Shown: positions 1-10,454 of the stretch, in pieces
Layout: each line of letters opens with the position of its first letter
How positions within the stretch are numbered: the stretch's first letter is position 1
NCBI GenBank assembly: GCA_963575745.1
Contig: CAUYUJ010003891.1
Location: 1,358,517-1,422,516, forward strand
Direction of reading: 5' to 3'
DNA: 64,000 nt
From: Prorocentrum cordatum
Lineage: Eukaryota > Sar > Dinophyceae > Prorocentrales > Prorocentraceae
Made by a program: the position numbers and the translations under genes
Notes under the pieces: model-generated
What the model saw: the letters and a program-made list of their open reading frames with translations, nothing else
What the model was told of the DNA's origin: nothing
Databases searched by the model: none

Positions 1-1442
1 CCAGATGGACGGCAACAATCATTTGCGGACGAAAGACGCGAGCTGCCAGGACCACAGGTACATGCGCATTCTGTACAAGAACATCCTATGGCGACAGAGG
101 AGCTGCCGGAGAGTCCAGAGGAAGCCGAGTTCATAGAGGGAGCATTTCGCCAAATGGAGGAAGATGAACTATCTGAAGGAACGGTCGTTCCTGCGACGCT
201 TTCGTCGAGGTAATCGCTGGCGACTCGAACGCCACTCCAGAGGTCTTTGCTCGACGACGTGCCAGGCGGTACGAAGTGGTGCGCAGAAGAGTCGAGAATG
301 ATGATGGCAGCGCGGGAAGGGTTCCCGATTCTGCCTCGGAGCCAGCTCCCGAGCCGGCGAGACCGCTTCTTGATGCCATGCGCAGGGCCAGAACGTCATG
401 GCCGGGCATGGATCTGCTAATTAGCAGGGAAGCATCATTCGCTTTTAAGCCACTTGAATCGTTTGTCAGATTTTTTCAACGAGCGCACCGATCATTGGCC
501 GCAGTCCAAGAATTAGATAAAGAGTGCAAAGGATCTGGCATATCACCGAGAATCTGAAATCGTTAGAAGTTGTTTTCGACGGGCAAGACAAGACGAATTG
601 GGAAAATGGCGGAGGTTCAACGCCGCCGTGCCTATCGATTCCGTGGAGCTGCAACATCTCTTTGACGAAGGATATCACACGGCACCAACGCAGTGGATCG
701 ATATTGACTAGAATGAACATCTCCGCGGACCGGGAGGACCTCCGGTTGCACCGCTGTACAAGAGTAGACTTGTTTGTACGCAGAGATCCGCGCGGACTCG
801 CCAACGTGCGAACTAGAAAGGCTAAAGTTGACGGTATCATGGGCTGCCGGCGCAAAGAAGACTCTCAAGCGCGCCGACGTCACATCCGCGTATTTCCAGG
901 GTCAGGAGCTCGACCGCCTCATGCTACTCAAGCCGCCACCGCCCGACGGACTCGAAGGAGTACCGGATGGTGGGGCACTGGTCGCGCGCATGCCTGTCGA
1001 TGGCACGCGTGGCGCAGGGCGAAGGCAGTAGAAGAGGAATTAGTCAAGGGTAGAATTGAGCCTTTCAGATCACAGAGAGAGCTAGGTTCAATATGCTCGC
1101 AGTGCCTGGGTTCATCGAGGGGAACAGTGTTCATGCTCACCCTGTACGTATACCCTGTACAGTTATCAAACGAGCATGTAAATCTACGTTGCACGCAGAG
1201 GCTCTGGCTTGTTTATGGGGTGTAGAATCTGGTGTGCGCATCTCTGTCGCAATCGCAGTTGTTCGTGGAATGCTTGGTGCCGGAGACACAAATCGGCCAT
1301 GTCTATGAGACATTTATGTGTCACGTATTGTAGGAGTCTTGAAGAATACCTTATAGGCCCAACTATGGGGAATGCAGAAGATAAGCGATCGAATATTGAT
1401 TTATGGAGCTTAAGAAAGGAACTCAGAGAACGGAAGAAGTAG
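1..1442 (+). pseudogene. Decayed Ty1/copia pol remnant (linker, RT, RNase H)
   Basis: Pieces of one copia polyprotein read in order in different frames. An acidic linker is open from the window edge to a TAA at 212-214 and continues in another frame at 276-557. RT fragments follow: about 599-712 contains FDEGYHTAPTQW, and 774-1031 contains KRADVTSAYFQG, the motif-A region with its Asp. RNase H pieces follow: 1093-1308 contains KSTLHAEALACLWG with the catalytic-type Glu, and 1209-1442 contains CRSLEEYL. Frame changes and in-frame stops show that it is dead. Part of the RT, including the YVDD region, is missing between about 1035 and 1090. The residues differ from the copia element at 28.5-58 kb, so this is a different family or clade. 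The upstream part lies outside the window. Confidence 0.75.
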
Positions 1443-2010
1443 AGATCCCACATCCACGCAAATTGGGCGATAAGAGGAACATCGATTCCTGCTTCCCCCC
1501 CTCGGCGGCGCGCCCGGAGGGAAGTGAGAGTGGGCAGGCCTTCTCGGAGGGCGGCGAGGCTTCTCAGATGCCCTCCAGTGCTGTGAAAAGTTTTCCTGGG
1601 AAGGTTCAAACATGTCTCGCAAGGTTGCAGGTTTTCCGAGCCGTTCCGAGTCTTTGAGAAGGCCCGTTCTCGTCGGGTCGGCCAATTGTTTCTAACCTTC
1701 GTCCGGATTTTTTTTGCTTCGGTTCCCGCCAGGGCTCCACGAGATAATTCGAACAGTGTCTCAAAAACCGTGCTCGTCGGGTCGACCAAGTAGTTCCGCC
1801 CCTCTGACTTGTCCCTGGCGCTCGTCGCCGACTGCCAGCCGTCTCTTCCCCGTCCCCCTTCACCCCACCAACCCCTCCCCGCCAGAGTTCGGGCCGCGCG
1901 CTTGTCGATTGAGCCTTTCGTGGTGCGGCGCGGCCTTGGGTGGCCGCTCGCGGATTTCATACCGCGAACCTCTTCTGATGGGCCGATGTATCACCACCAC
2001 TGCCACAGGT

Positions 2011-2125
2011 AGGAGAGGGAGGGGGAGGAGGAAAGATGATGATGATGAGGAGGAGGAGGAAGAGGAACAGGAGGAGCAGAGGAGGAACAGGAGGAAGAGG
2101 AGGAACAGGAGAAGCAGAAAGAGGA
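2011..2125. repeat. (GGA)n-type microsatellite
   Basis: Imperfect purine-rich GGA/GAA repeat. It gives artefactual poly-Glu/Arg or poly-Ser/Leu frames. Confidence 0.9.
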
Positions 2126-2999
2126 GTTTGCACATGACGCTACGATCAGGTGGTGATGGCGCGCTGGTCAGCAGTTCGGTATATTGTGGTACGAAACTCG
2201 CCCCGCCGGCGTTTGGCTCGACTCTTGCTTTCCTCCACGGCAGAATTTCTGGTCATATTCTCATGGTGACAAAGACCGTGGTCCGTCCCCACGAATTCAA
2301 GTTCGCGCGGTTAATTCCGCGAAGCAGTCGCCTCCTTGCGATGGCCGGGGACGCAGCCGCGACGGCCCCGCCGATTTCTGGTACAGTTGACCCAGGTTTC
2401 GACGTGATGTTTTCCGAGGTCCGAGAGGCGTGGTGCAACCTGAGCGCGAACCGATTCGCGGAACTTTGTAATTCCGATTGCGAGAACGGAGATTCATGTA
2501 CGTTAGCACGACACCCAAGGCCGCTCATGAAGGGATGAGACAGCGCCGCACTAGGCACCGCAATACTTGACAATGACGATGTGTTCACGATGCTGCAACC
2601 GACCTACACGATGAATAGGTTGTCTGATTTCAGCCATCAGCCGCAACATGCACTGCGATGAACCGTTCAGCACTTTGCAGGAATACGGTCGGACGGAACT
2701 TAAACGCCGAGCGAACGCACCAGATAATGCCATCAATATCGCGGAGGCCATGCATTCAGTTGGAAACGCCAGGTCAGGAGGAGAAGGCCGTACTCCCGCA
2801 AACAAGTGCAAGGCGGTTCGGCATTTAGAAACGTTTTCGGGCGATCCGGCCAGATTCTAGACGCCTCGCGTCACCCCACCAGCCCATCCAGAAACGATGC
2901 CCAGAGGTATTGCCTCGATCAGGGAAGTGGGCCGCACGCAGAGGAAGGGTACCCCAGTGGAGGCCTCTTGGAGCGTCTTGGTGGCTTGTTGGCGGTCCC

Positions 3000-3225
3000 A
3001 GACGCCCTTAGGGCGTTCTGGGTGCCTCGGAGTGTTTTTGGGGGCCCCTTGGGGATCCCCTGGGAGCCTCATGGAGGCCTCGTGGGCGCCTGTTGGGGCC
3101 TCCTGGGCGCCTCTTGGGACCAGTTGCGAAAGTGGGTGGCAAAAACGGGTGGCGAAAGTTGGCGGCGAGACTCGGTGGCGAAGGTGGGTGGCGAAAGTTG
3201 GTAGCGAAAGTGGGTTTGCGTGTCG
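3000..3225. repeat. Two adjacent minisatellites
   Basis: 3000-3118 is an imperfect CTTGGGGGCCTC-like repeat of 11-15-bp units, also found near 21.9, 25.1, 60.6 and 61.4 kb. 3125-3225 repeats the motif GGTGGCGAAAGTTGG with variations. Confidence 0.8.
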
Positions 3226-3281
3226 CGAGTCTGTCTTTTCCTTGTCGTGGAGCTGCTCGTCGCGAAACCAACCTGGCCATG

Positions 3282-3402
3282 AGTAGGAGGAGGAGGGAGT
3301 GGAGGATGTGGAGGAGGAGGAGGAAGAGGAGGAAGAGGGATATGAGGAGGAGGATACGGAGGAGGATGAGGAGGATACGGGGGAGGAGGACGATGAGGAC
3401 CA
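3282..3402. repeat. (GGA)n-type microsatellite
   Basis: Imperfect GGA/GGATAC repeat of about 120 bp. Confidence 0.9.
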
Positions 3403-3724
3403 GTGGAGACCCAAGAGGCATCAACGATGTTGGAATTAACTCTCCCGCCAAGCTCTTTCTTCATAGGCCCCTACACTTGTTCATTTCCATCGAGGGAATT
3501 GCCTCGCTGGAAGACAACAGTTTGAACATCCTGAATCGTTTCAACGCCACGTATCAACCTGACCGCTGCGCCGTGACTATCCAGAATCGTGTCAGAACGC
3601 CATTTTCGGGACTTCTACGCCACGAATCAACATCACCGTTGCGCCCGCATAATCCTGAATCGCTCCAAAACACCATTCCGGTACGCTGACCATGGGAACC
3701 CGTGAAATTCTTGCACTTTGAAAA

Positions 3725-4020
3725 CAGAAAGCGCGCGGCGCTAAGGCGAGGGACTCACGGCGCTAAGGCGAGAGCCACCGTTTGGAAAGGTCACCGCCCT
3801 CAACCCGCGAAGTTCTTGGAATTTTTAACAAGGATTGTGCGCGGCGCTAAGACGAAGGCCTCATTTAGAAAACCACCCGCCCTCAATCCGTGACGTTCTT
3901 TTGAGAACCACCCGCCCTCAGTTCGTAAATCTGTTGCAAAATTGTAACACGAATGTGCGCGGCGCTAAGGCGAGAGCCACATGTTGAAAACCACCCGCCC
4001 TCAATCCGTGAGGCTGTTGT
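3725..4020. repeat. Degenerate tandem repeat, unit about 115 bp
   Basis: The landmarks GGCGCTAAGGCGAG and ACCACCCGCCCTCAA recur about three times with A/T-richer spacers. No coding signal. Confidence 0.75.
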
Positions 4021-4124
4021 CACTTTTTGCGCTTCAGGGTAATAAGTGAGGAGGACGTCTCAGGCGAAACGCCCGGCCCGCCCAAACAATTGGCCTCGGG
4101 GTGCGACAGGGAGGAGTTATCTAG

Positions 4125-4390
4125 AAGGAGAAGGAATGGAGGAGGAGAGGAGGAGGAGGAGGAGGAGGAGGAGGAGCTGGAGGAGGAGGAAGAACTGGAG
4201 CAGGAGGAGGACGAGGATACGGTTTAGGAGGATATGGTGTAGGAGGATGCGGAGGCGGAAGAGGAGGGGAGGAGGAGGCGGACGAGGACGAGGAGGAGGA
4301 GGAGAAGAAGGAATATGACATGGAGGAGGAGGACGAGTAGGAGGAGGAGGTGGAGGAAAATGAAAAGGAGGAGGAGGAGGAGGAAAACCT
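4125..4390. repeat. (GGA)n-type microsatellite
   Basis: Long imperfect GGA repeat interrupted by GAT/TAG triplets. Confidence 0.9.
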
Positions 4391-4873
4391 CCCTATCGTC
4401 TCTTCTCCCTGGTCCTACCTGTGGTAGTGGTAATGAAAAATTGGGCCATCGTCTTCCCCAAGCGGGGCTTCGCGCTGAACGTGATCACGGCATCCATGTC
4501 GGGGGCGACGATGGGGGCCACTGCCAGCGGAGGAAAGGTATCCATATCGCTGTCTTTCCTTCGTATTCTTATCTTGGGAGGCCCTCGTCGTCACCGCTGG
4601 ATTCGCGTCAACATTCTGGTCAGAACGCACCCCGGGAGAGGTCCGGGGAGTAGCGGTAATGGTACCCTTGCTGGTTTCCTCAGAATGGCTCAGGGGGGAG
4701 CTATGCTGTCGTAGAGCCCGCCCTTGAACTGTTCGCCCTTATCGCCGCCCCCCGCCATCGGCCCGTCCTTCATGGTGTTCGAGCTGCTCGTGAAGGAGAC
4801 TCTGCCGCCCCTGGCGCGCGCGCGCGGCCGTCGGCCAGACGCTGCCGTGCCGGCTCGACGGCCGAGCGCTCGT

Positions 4874-5013
4874 CCTCGGAGGAGGATGCGGAGGAGGATA
4901 ATGAGGAGGAGGATAGGCATGAGGATGATACGGAGGAGGAGGATACGGAGGAGGAGGATGTGGTGTAGGAGGATGCGGAGGAGGATGATGAGGCGGAGGA
5001 GGAAGAGGAGGAG
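4874..5013. repeat. (GGA)n-type microsatellite
   Basis: Imperfect GGA/GGAT repeat of about 140 bp. Confidence 0.9.
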
Positions 5014-5544
5014 TCCAGCTGAATAAGCGCCCTGCTCTTTCGTCTGAAGGGACTCGGCTGAGCAAGGATCGGCAGGATCGACATGTCTTCTGCCGCCGAT
5101 TCCACTGCTTGTCGCCAGTCGTCTCTCCTCGTTGGGTTCGTGCCCGCGGTGGGCATTTGCCGGCCTGGCCTTGTGGACCACCCTGTTGGACGGATTCTGT
5201 TGTTTGCGTCACGTCGCGCTTCGGGTTGGGTGGGGGAGAGGTTCCCCCCCGTCCCGTGCTTCCCTCCCTTGTTCCACACGTATTCTGGTCATAGGTCTGC
5301 CACCGTAGCTATGCAGTCCGACACGCAAAACACCGTCTTTGCCTTCCAGTGCCAGCAGACGGCAGAGTGTCTCAACACACAGATTGGGTGACAGAATTAT
5401 GCACACCACTCGAGGTTGGGCCCACCCCTCACATGCTCTCATCTATGTGTCATTACCGCATAGGTATATGATCTTGCCATGCATGCATCTTTTTCCGGTC
5501 AGTGCCTGATCAGGGGATCAGGTAAGCCGTTCACTTTGACCCAG

Positions 5545-6085
5545 GACGAACCCCAAACAGATTTTCACCTCGGTTCATAATGTTCTGGGGATATTGACTG
5601 AGGTTAAGAATGTCTCGGGCATAATGAACCCAGGTTGATTATTTGGGAATGATAATAATGGAGGCTGAGGGGCGTCGCCTGAGCCATAGGCGGATATCCT
5701 GAATTCCGGATTCAGGATTCCATATTGATTCTAAGTACTATTTCACCCCAGCCCCGCGCCTCCGAATTAGGATTCATTATGTTAGGATATTGTGTCTAGA
5801 ACGTCATAAGCTTGGGTTTGTAATGTTTTGGGAATAACGAACTCAGGTTTACTATTTCAGAATGATACTGATTCGGCGGAGGGGGGGGCGCCTGAGAAGG
5901 AGTTTGGACTGGGATCCACCCTGGTTCCCTATGTCGGAATATCGACCCCAGATGCATTATTCTGGCATGAAAGTGATCCGGCAGGGGGGGGGGGAACACC
6001 GAACCATCCACAGGACAATAATCCAATGGTGGTATCATTCGCACATAATGAACCTAGGTTTAGCATTCCCAGATAATCAACTACG
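5545..6085. repeat. Degenerate repeat with ATAATGAACCCAGGTT landmark
   Basis: The phrase ATAATGAACC(C/T)AGGTT followed by a TTGGGAATGATA-like phrase recurs near 5623, 5820 and 6043, with a weaker copy near 5935. The spacing is roughly 100-200 bp, with G-runs between copies. No gene seen. Confidence 0.6.
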
Positions 6086-7329
6086 GTCGGCGAGGATTTC
6101 GCGGCCAACCTCCTTTGACAATTTTCAAAGCTCTTTTTGGGTTTCTCGGCAGGATTGCACACGATCATCGAGCTGTGGCTTCAGTGGTGGAGTTGCTATA
6201 CCTCAATTATGGTACCTCCCCCCTCCCACCATGGATTGGGTCCGAGAGTTCTGGCCTTCCAGATCCTGGTTGCAATTCGGTCGGACATCTGAGCGTCAAT
6301 TTCCAGACAATCGCTCGTGTGACAGGAGCCGTTGCCCAGGATCGTGACAGCCGACCGACCCCCCCTCTTTCTCCTTCGCGCCCCGCCTCTGTCTGTCGTC
6401 TCCCGACCCTCACGCTCCTGGCCCTTCACTCCCTCCGGCACTCCCGACATGGATACGGGCAACCACGGGTACAATGCCCAACAGCAGAACTTGCCCCAAG
6501 CCCCAAGCCGACAGCGATCGCCGTTGAACTGGCGATCTTCTGTTTCGAATGGACACCAGCCCCGACGAGACCGACAGCGATTCCTCCTCAAAATTGGCAG
6601 GACTTGCTGTTGGTCTTCGTCCCCAGGCTGCGACAGGTGGGATGGGAGACTGGGACCCTCGCGCCCTGCATCTTCCTCCCTGGCGTGTGCAGCTCTGGCA
6701 GCGGGGCTGCTCGCTCCCATGCCGTGGATTGCCAGGCTCGCAACCTGTGCGACTTGGCTTTTTTGTTGGCTCTTCCACCAATGTCGATTCGATCTTCACG
6801 ATTCGACGTCGGGCGACCCCGGGGGGGGGTGATGACTAAGGGGGGTGGATATCATGGCCGGGGCCATGATACCTCTCTGGATCTCATGGTTTCTTTTTCT
6901 TCTTATTAGTGTTATTATCAATCTTATTCTTGTAACACGTCCTCTTGCAGGGCGCTTTCTGACCCCGCCGATTCGAACTGATCTCCCAGGGTTCCGACTC
7001 GATCCGACTCGATGATGGCGTTCCGATGCGCGATTCCGAATTCGACCTCGCCGATCTGGCGCGGGGCCGGTTCGATGTGGCAGCCGACTTTTATCGATTT
7101 CCTGTCGATCCGGCCCATTCTGGTTCGGCGAAGCAAACATCTTGAAGACACGGTCGACGACGACTATGACAACCACGGACACGGACGAAACGGACGACGA
7201 CGATCTTGGCGGCGACCGAGGGGCCCCAGGGGGGCGGGGGCCCCGAGGGGGTCCCGAGGGGTACCCTGGGGGGGGGGGGGGGGGCGGCGGCGGGAGGGCC
7301 CGAGGGGCCCCAGCCCCTTGTGCTCCGCC

Positions 7330-7495
7330 GCTGGCGACGTCCGACGTCGACGACGTCCGCCGACGCGTGCAACGACGCGTGCCGCGACGTGCAGGACCAC
7401 GAGAACGACGCAGTGTACGACGACTTGCGACGAAGACGTGCTGCGTACGACGACGTGTGGCGACGCCTACGACGATGTGCGACGACGAAAGTCGG
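7330..7495. repeat. CGACG-rich imperfect short tandem repeat
   Basis: Short CGACG/ACGACG units occur in all registers after a poly-G run near 7266-7284. Frames in it are Arg/Asp/Thr artefacts. Confidence 0.7.
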
Positions 7496-8176
7496 GCCAA
7501 TCACATCCTCCACCTTCTGCCTTGTCCCCCCCTGCCTTCCGATTTCGATTCCGGTCAGGCTCCACACGATCTGGTTTCCGACTGGACCCGGTTCGGCTTT
7601 GCTGATTTTTGCCGATTCGATGGCGCGGACGATTTTCAGCCGATGTCTTCCGATTCGACATCCGCGTCGACTCGATGCTTGGGCCGCCTGCCCCTGGTCC
7701 CTCACTGGGCCGCACACATGCCTCCGGCCATGACTTGGAAACCCCCTTGTTGGATGGCCCCCGCCTTGGGCGCCCCCGACGATGCAGTTTTCACTGAGCT
7801 CGATCCGATTGGGCTCAGACTTTCCGACGATCCGATGCTGTCCGATACTTTCACGACGCAATTGTGTGCTCTGGCTGGCCAGCTCGGTTCGATCTCGAGT
7901 CTGCGCCGCTGCGGCGCGACTATATGCGCGATGGCGACTCGATAGTGATTGATCCTTTCGTTCTTCTGACCTCGGGCCAGAAAAAAAGCCGACCCCCAGC
8001 TCGCCGATTGGCTGGGCGTGACGCTCCAGCAGGCGGCACGCGGCCAAAGATAATGGAGGGAGGTGATCCTGGTCTCCTCTCTGTTCCCTCCTCCGCCTGC
8101 TGATGCCCTGCTCCCTCCTCTCCAGTTCCCTCGGGTTCCTCCCCCTCCTCCTGTGCCGCCTTCTCGGCCTCCGCAG

Positions 8177-8991
8177 ACACTGGTGGTCAAGGAGGACGCC
8201 ATCATGCAGGCCATACGCGAGCTGCGGGCGGAGCTTTTGCAAGATCCCAGCAAGCACGGCCTCTCGGTGGAGCAGGCGCAGTGGGTCTTTGCGTCCCTGG
8301 CCCCGCCGAGCCAGGATGCGGACATGGAGTCCGCGAAGGCGGACCTGGCTACGAAGTCGTTGCAGGATCTGCGCCAGCGGAAGGCGAAGAAAGAGAAACA
8401 ACTCGAGCGGACGAAGGAGCGTCTGGTCTGGCACGGGAGGCGCTGGATGCCAAGCAAAAGGAGGTTGACCAGGAGCTGGAGTTCCTCAAAGGCCACCAGG
8501 TGACGCTGCAGGAGATCAACTCGGTCATTCAGTCGAAAGAGATCCCCGATGCTGTCCGCATCCTCGGCACAGTCCAGAGGTGCGACCCCTTTGGCCCGGG
8601 CGAGTCGCTGGACCTGCTGGGGTTCGTGGCGGAGTTGCTGGGCAGGCTGGGCATGTCGTTGCATCTCGTGGCGACTGAGAAGCCGGTCGACGATTTCGTC
8701 AAGCTGTTCGGTGTGCGCCGCCAGGTCGCCCAGGACAAGGTCAAGCATGATATCGAGGAGAGAGAGGCCGGGGCTGGTGAGGCGGCCGCTCCAGCTGCTA
8801 AGGCTCCTGTTTTTCCCACTGGGTCTGCTGCTGCGGACATCCCTGTCGCTGAGCCTGGTTGGGACGACCCGGGCCTCCAGGAAAACGTCCGCGCAGCAGG
8901 ATTCGTTCCCTTCAAGGCCGAAGACCGTGAGAAGGTCAAGCGACTGCAGTCCTGCCTGCTGCTGCCCATGAAGAAACCGAGTTTGGTTTAG
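8177..8991 (+). pseudogene. Coiled-coil ORF fragment, possible non-LTR ORF1
   Basis: A coding-like segment follows a plausible acceptor (pyrimidines then CAG at 8174-8176). The first ATG in frame is 8204. It reads an acidic/Gln-rich start (AIRELRAELLQDPS), then a Lys/Glu coiled coil (RQRKAKKEKQLERTKERL). At about 8430 the coding frame changes and the coil continues (LDAKQKEVDQELEFLKGHQ), ending at TAG 8991 after an Ala-rich tail. G/C-ending codons dominate both parts. I do not recognise the family. It lies just upstream of endonuclease-like remnants in the same orientation, so an ORF1-like protein of a LINE-type element is an inference. Confidence 0.5.
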
Positions 8992-9015
8992 CGGGGAAGG
9001 CCGTTGCGACGGGGG

Positions 9016-9545
9016 CGACCTAGACGTCCTCACTGTAAACGTGACTGTCTGCGGGGGAGGATGCGGGCAGGTCTGTGCCCCACTTGTGGCTTCTGCAGGG
9101 GCATCGCTTCAAGCAGGAGAAGCACATGGCCGCAGCGAGAGGCTGATGCCGAACAGTAGGTGCGTCCATCGAGTTCGGGAAAGCGGAGAGCACGGGCAGC
9201 GGGCTGATAGAGCCGTCGGGTGGCACGGCGGTGGCGTCCTTCGTGACAGCCATGAGGTGGCCAGGCGACCAGGGCAGGGAGCTGCCGCCGCATCGTTGTC
9301 AGGCGACCTCGACACTCAACACAAGCATGGGGCTGCCGCTGCACGTGGTGTCGGTATACCTCACCACCGAGGTCGGCATGACCGAGCCCGACATCAGCTA
9401 CCTTGGTGCGGTTCCTGTTGGTCAGGAAGCTGGCAGGCGCTCAGAGGGATGCTGGAGCTTCTTCGGCGGCCAAGACTTTTCATGGATCTCCCGCGGCCAC
9501 TGTCGTCTGGGGATCAGAGGTCGCGGGCGTTGCAGATGTGAAATT
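9016..9545 (+). pseudogene. Endonuclease (EEP)-like remnant of a non-LTR element
   Basis: Short pieces in different frames fit the start of an exonuclease-endonuclease-phosphatase domain. DVLTVNVT (from 9023) is a first-strand-like motif. LWLLQGHRFKQEK (about 9085-9125) resembles the conserved Q-E-H region. Near 9225 is GGTAVASFVTAMR, and at 9329-9400 is PLHVVSVYLTTE. Stops and frame changes are frequent and the catalytic C-terminal half is not recognisable. No RT follows. Assignment rests on motif resemblance; a HMM search against EEP profiles would decide it. Confidence 0.45.
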
Positions 9546-9994
9546 CAACGGCTTAAGGGTTGCAGCTTCGATTCTGAGGGTAGTCTCCCAGCGGGAGCTA
9601 GCGTGGGCCTCGGGCTCAAGAGCATGTTCCGAGGCTTCTGGGGGGTGGGGGGGGTGCGCTTCTGGTGCGCACAGGTGAAGTTGTTCAAGTCTGCATGGGG
9701 GCTTCTTTGCCGTCGCACGGGGTCGGGGAGGCCGTCTTGGGGCGTTTTCGGGGCATTATGGGCAAGATGTCTCCTTGGGCAAGGTGCTGCGTGCCTGCGC
9801 AGGCGCTGCTGCTTGCGCCTTCGAGAGTCGGAGACATAATGATTTCTGTCTCGAAGTTCGCAGGCCCTGCAGGAGAAACTGATTTTCTCGCCAGGCAGGC
9901 CAGGCAGAGCGGTGCCAGTCGTCAAGGGGATGGCGGCCATTGCGTCTGACATTCTGGCGATGAAGCGCTACGGCAGGTGGACTTCTGAGCTCCA

Positions 9995-10454
9995 ATGGGC
10001 CACCCTAGGCGACTGCTGCCCATCCTCGAGGGGGCTGCCTGGGAGGCGGCGGCCTTGGGCGAGGCCAACGGAGCGATCGAGGTCTTCAGCGAGCTGCGCG
10101 AATCCATGGGCGAGGCCAACGGAAGCGGGATGGAGACGCAATGCATGGCCATCCTGGGCGAGTTCGATGCCAGCACGACCAACCAACGCGGACCCGTGTT
10201 CATCCAGGAAGGGTTCCAATCGTTCGATGTCAACGAGACCTACGGGAGGGGGGCCGAGGAATGGGGGCGGCAGGATGGGGAAGCCCCAGCGCAGCCTCAA
10301 CCCCGACCCCGTCTTGGGCGCGATCCTCCGGGAGGAGGAGATCGGAGAGTCTGCCCTGACATGTGTCTGCGGCTTCACGGTGTTCAAACTCACTGAAGCG
10401 ATGACGGCGGGGCTCTTGGGGTTCAGCGCCAAGGCGAGGGGGGCGGTGCCCTAG
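9995..10454 (+). pseudogene. Unidentified coding remnant
   Basis: Frame 9995-10396 shows a sustained G/C-ending codon pattern with a normal residue mix (EVFSELRESMGEA, GPVFIQEGFQSF). It is followed in another frame by CVCGFTVFKLTEAM, ending at TAG 10454. No domain recognised and no clear start. It could be a distal part of the remnant upstream or an unrelated gene fragment. Confidence 0.35.

Larger units (their letters stand above)
1443..8060. other. Repeat-rich DNA with no convincing gene
   Basis: No frame here shows a recognisable domain or a sustained G/C-ending codon pattern. The stretch holds several (GGA)n tracts, CTTGGGG-type and GGTGGCGAAAGTTGG-type minisatellites, two degenerate tandem families (3725-4020 and 5545-6085), a poly-G run near 7266-7284 and a CGACG-rich stretch at 7330-7495. 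Long open frames in it are produced by the simple repeats. Confidence 0.6.

Noticed and set aside
2011-2125. Poly-Glu protein or acidic nuclear protein genes in the GGA tracts
   Set aside because: All such frames (also at 4.1, 20.2, 30.2 and 60.2 kb) are simple triplet repeats without flanking protein-like text.
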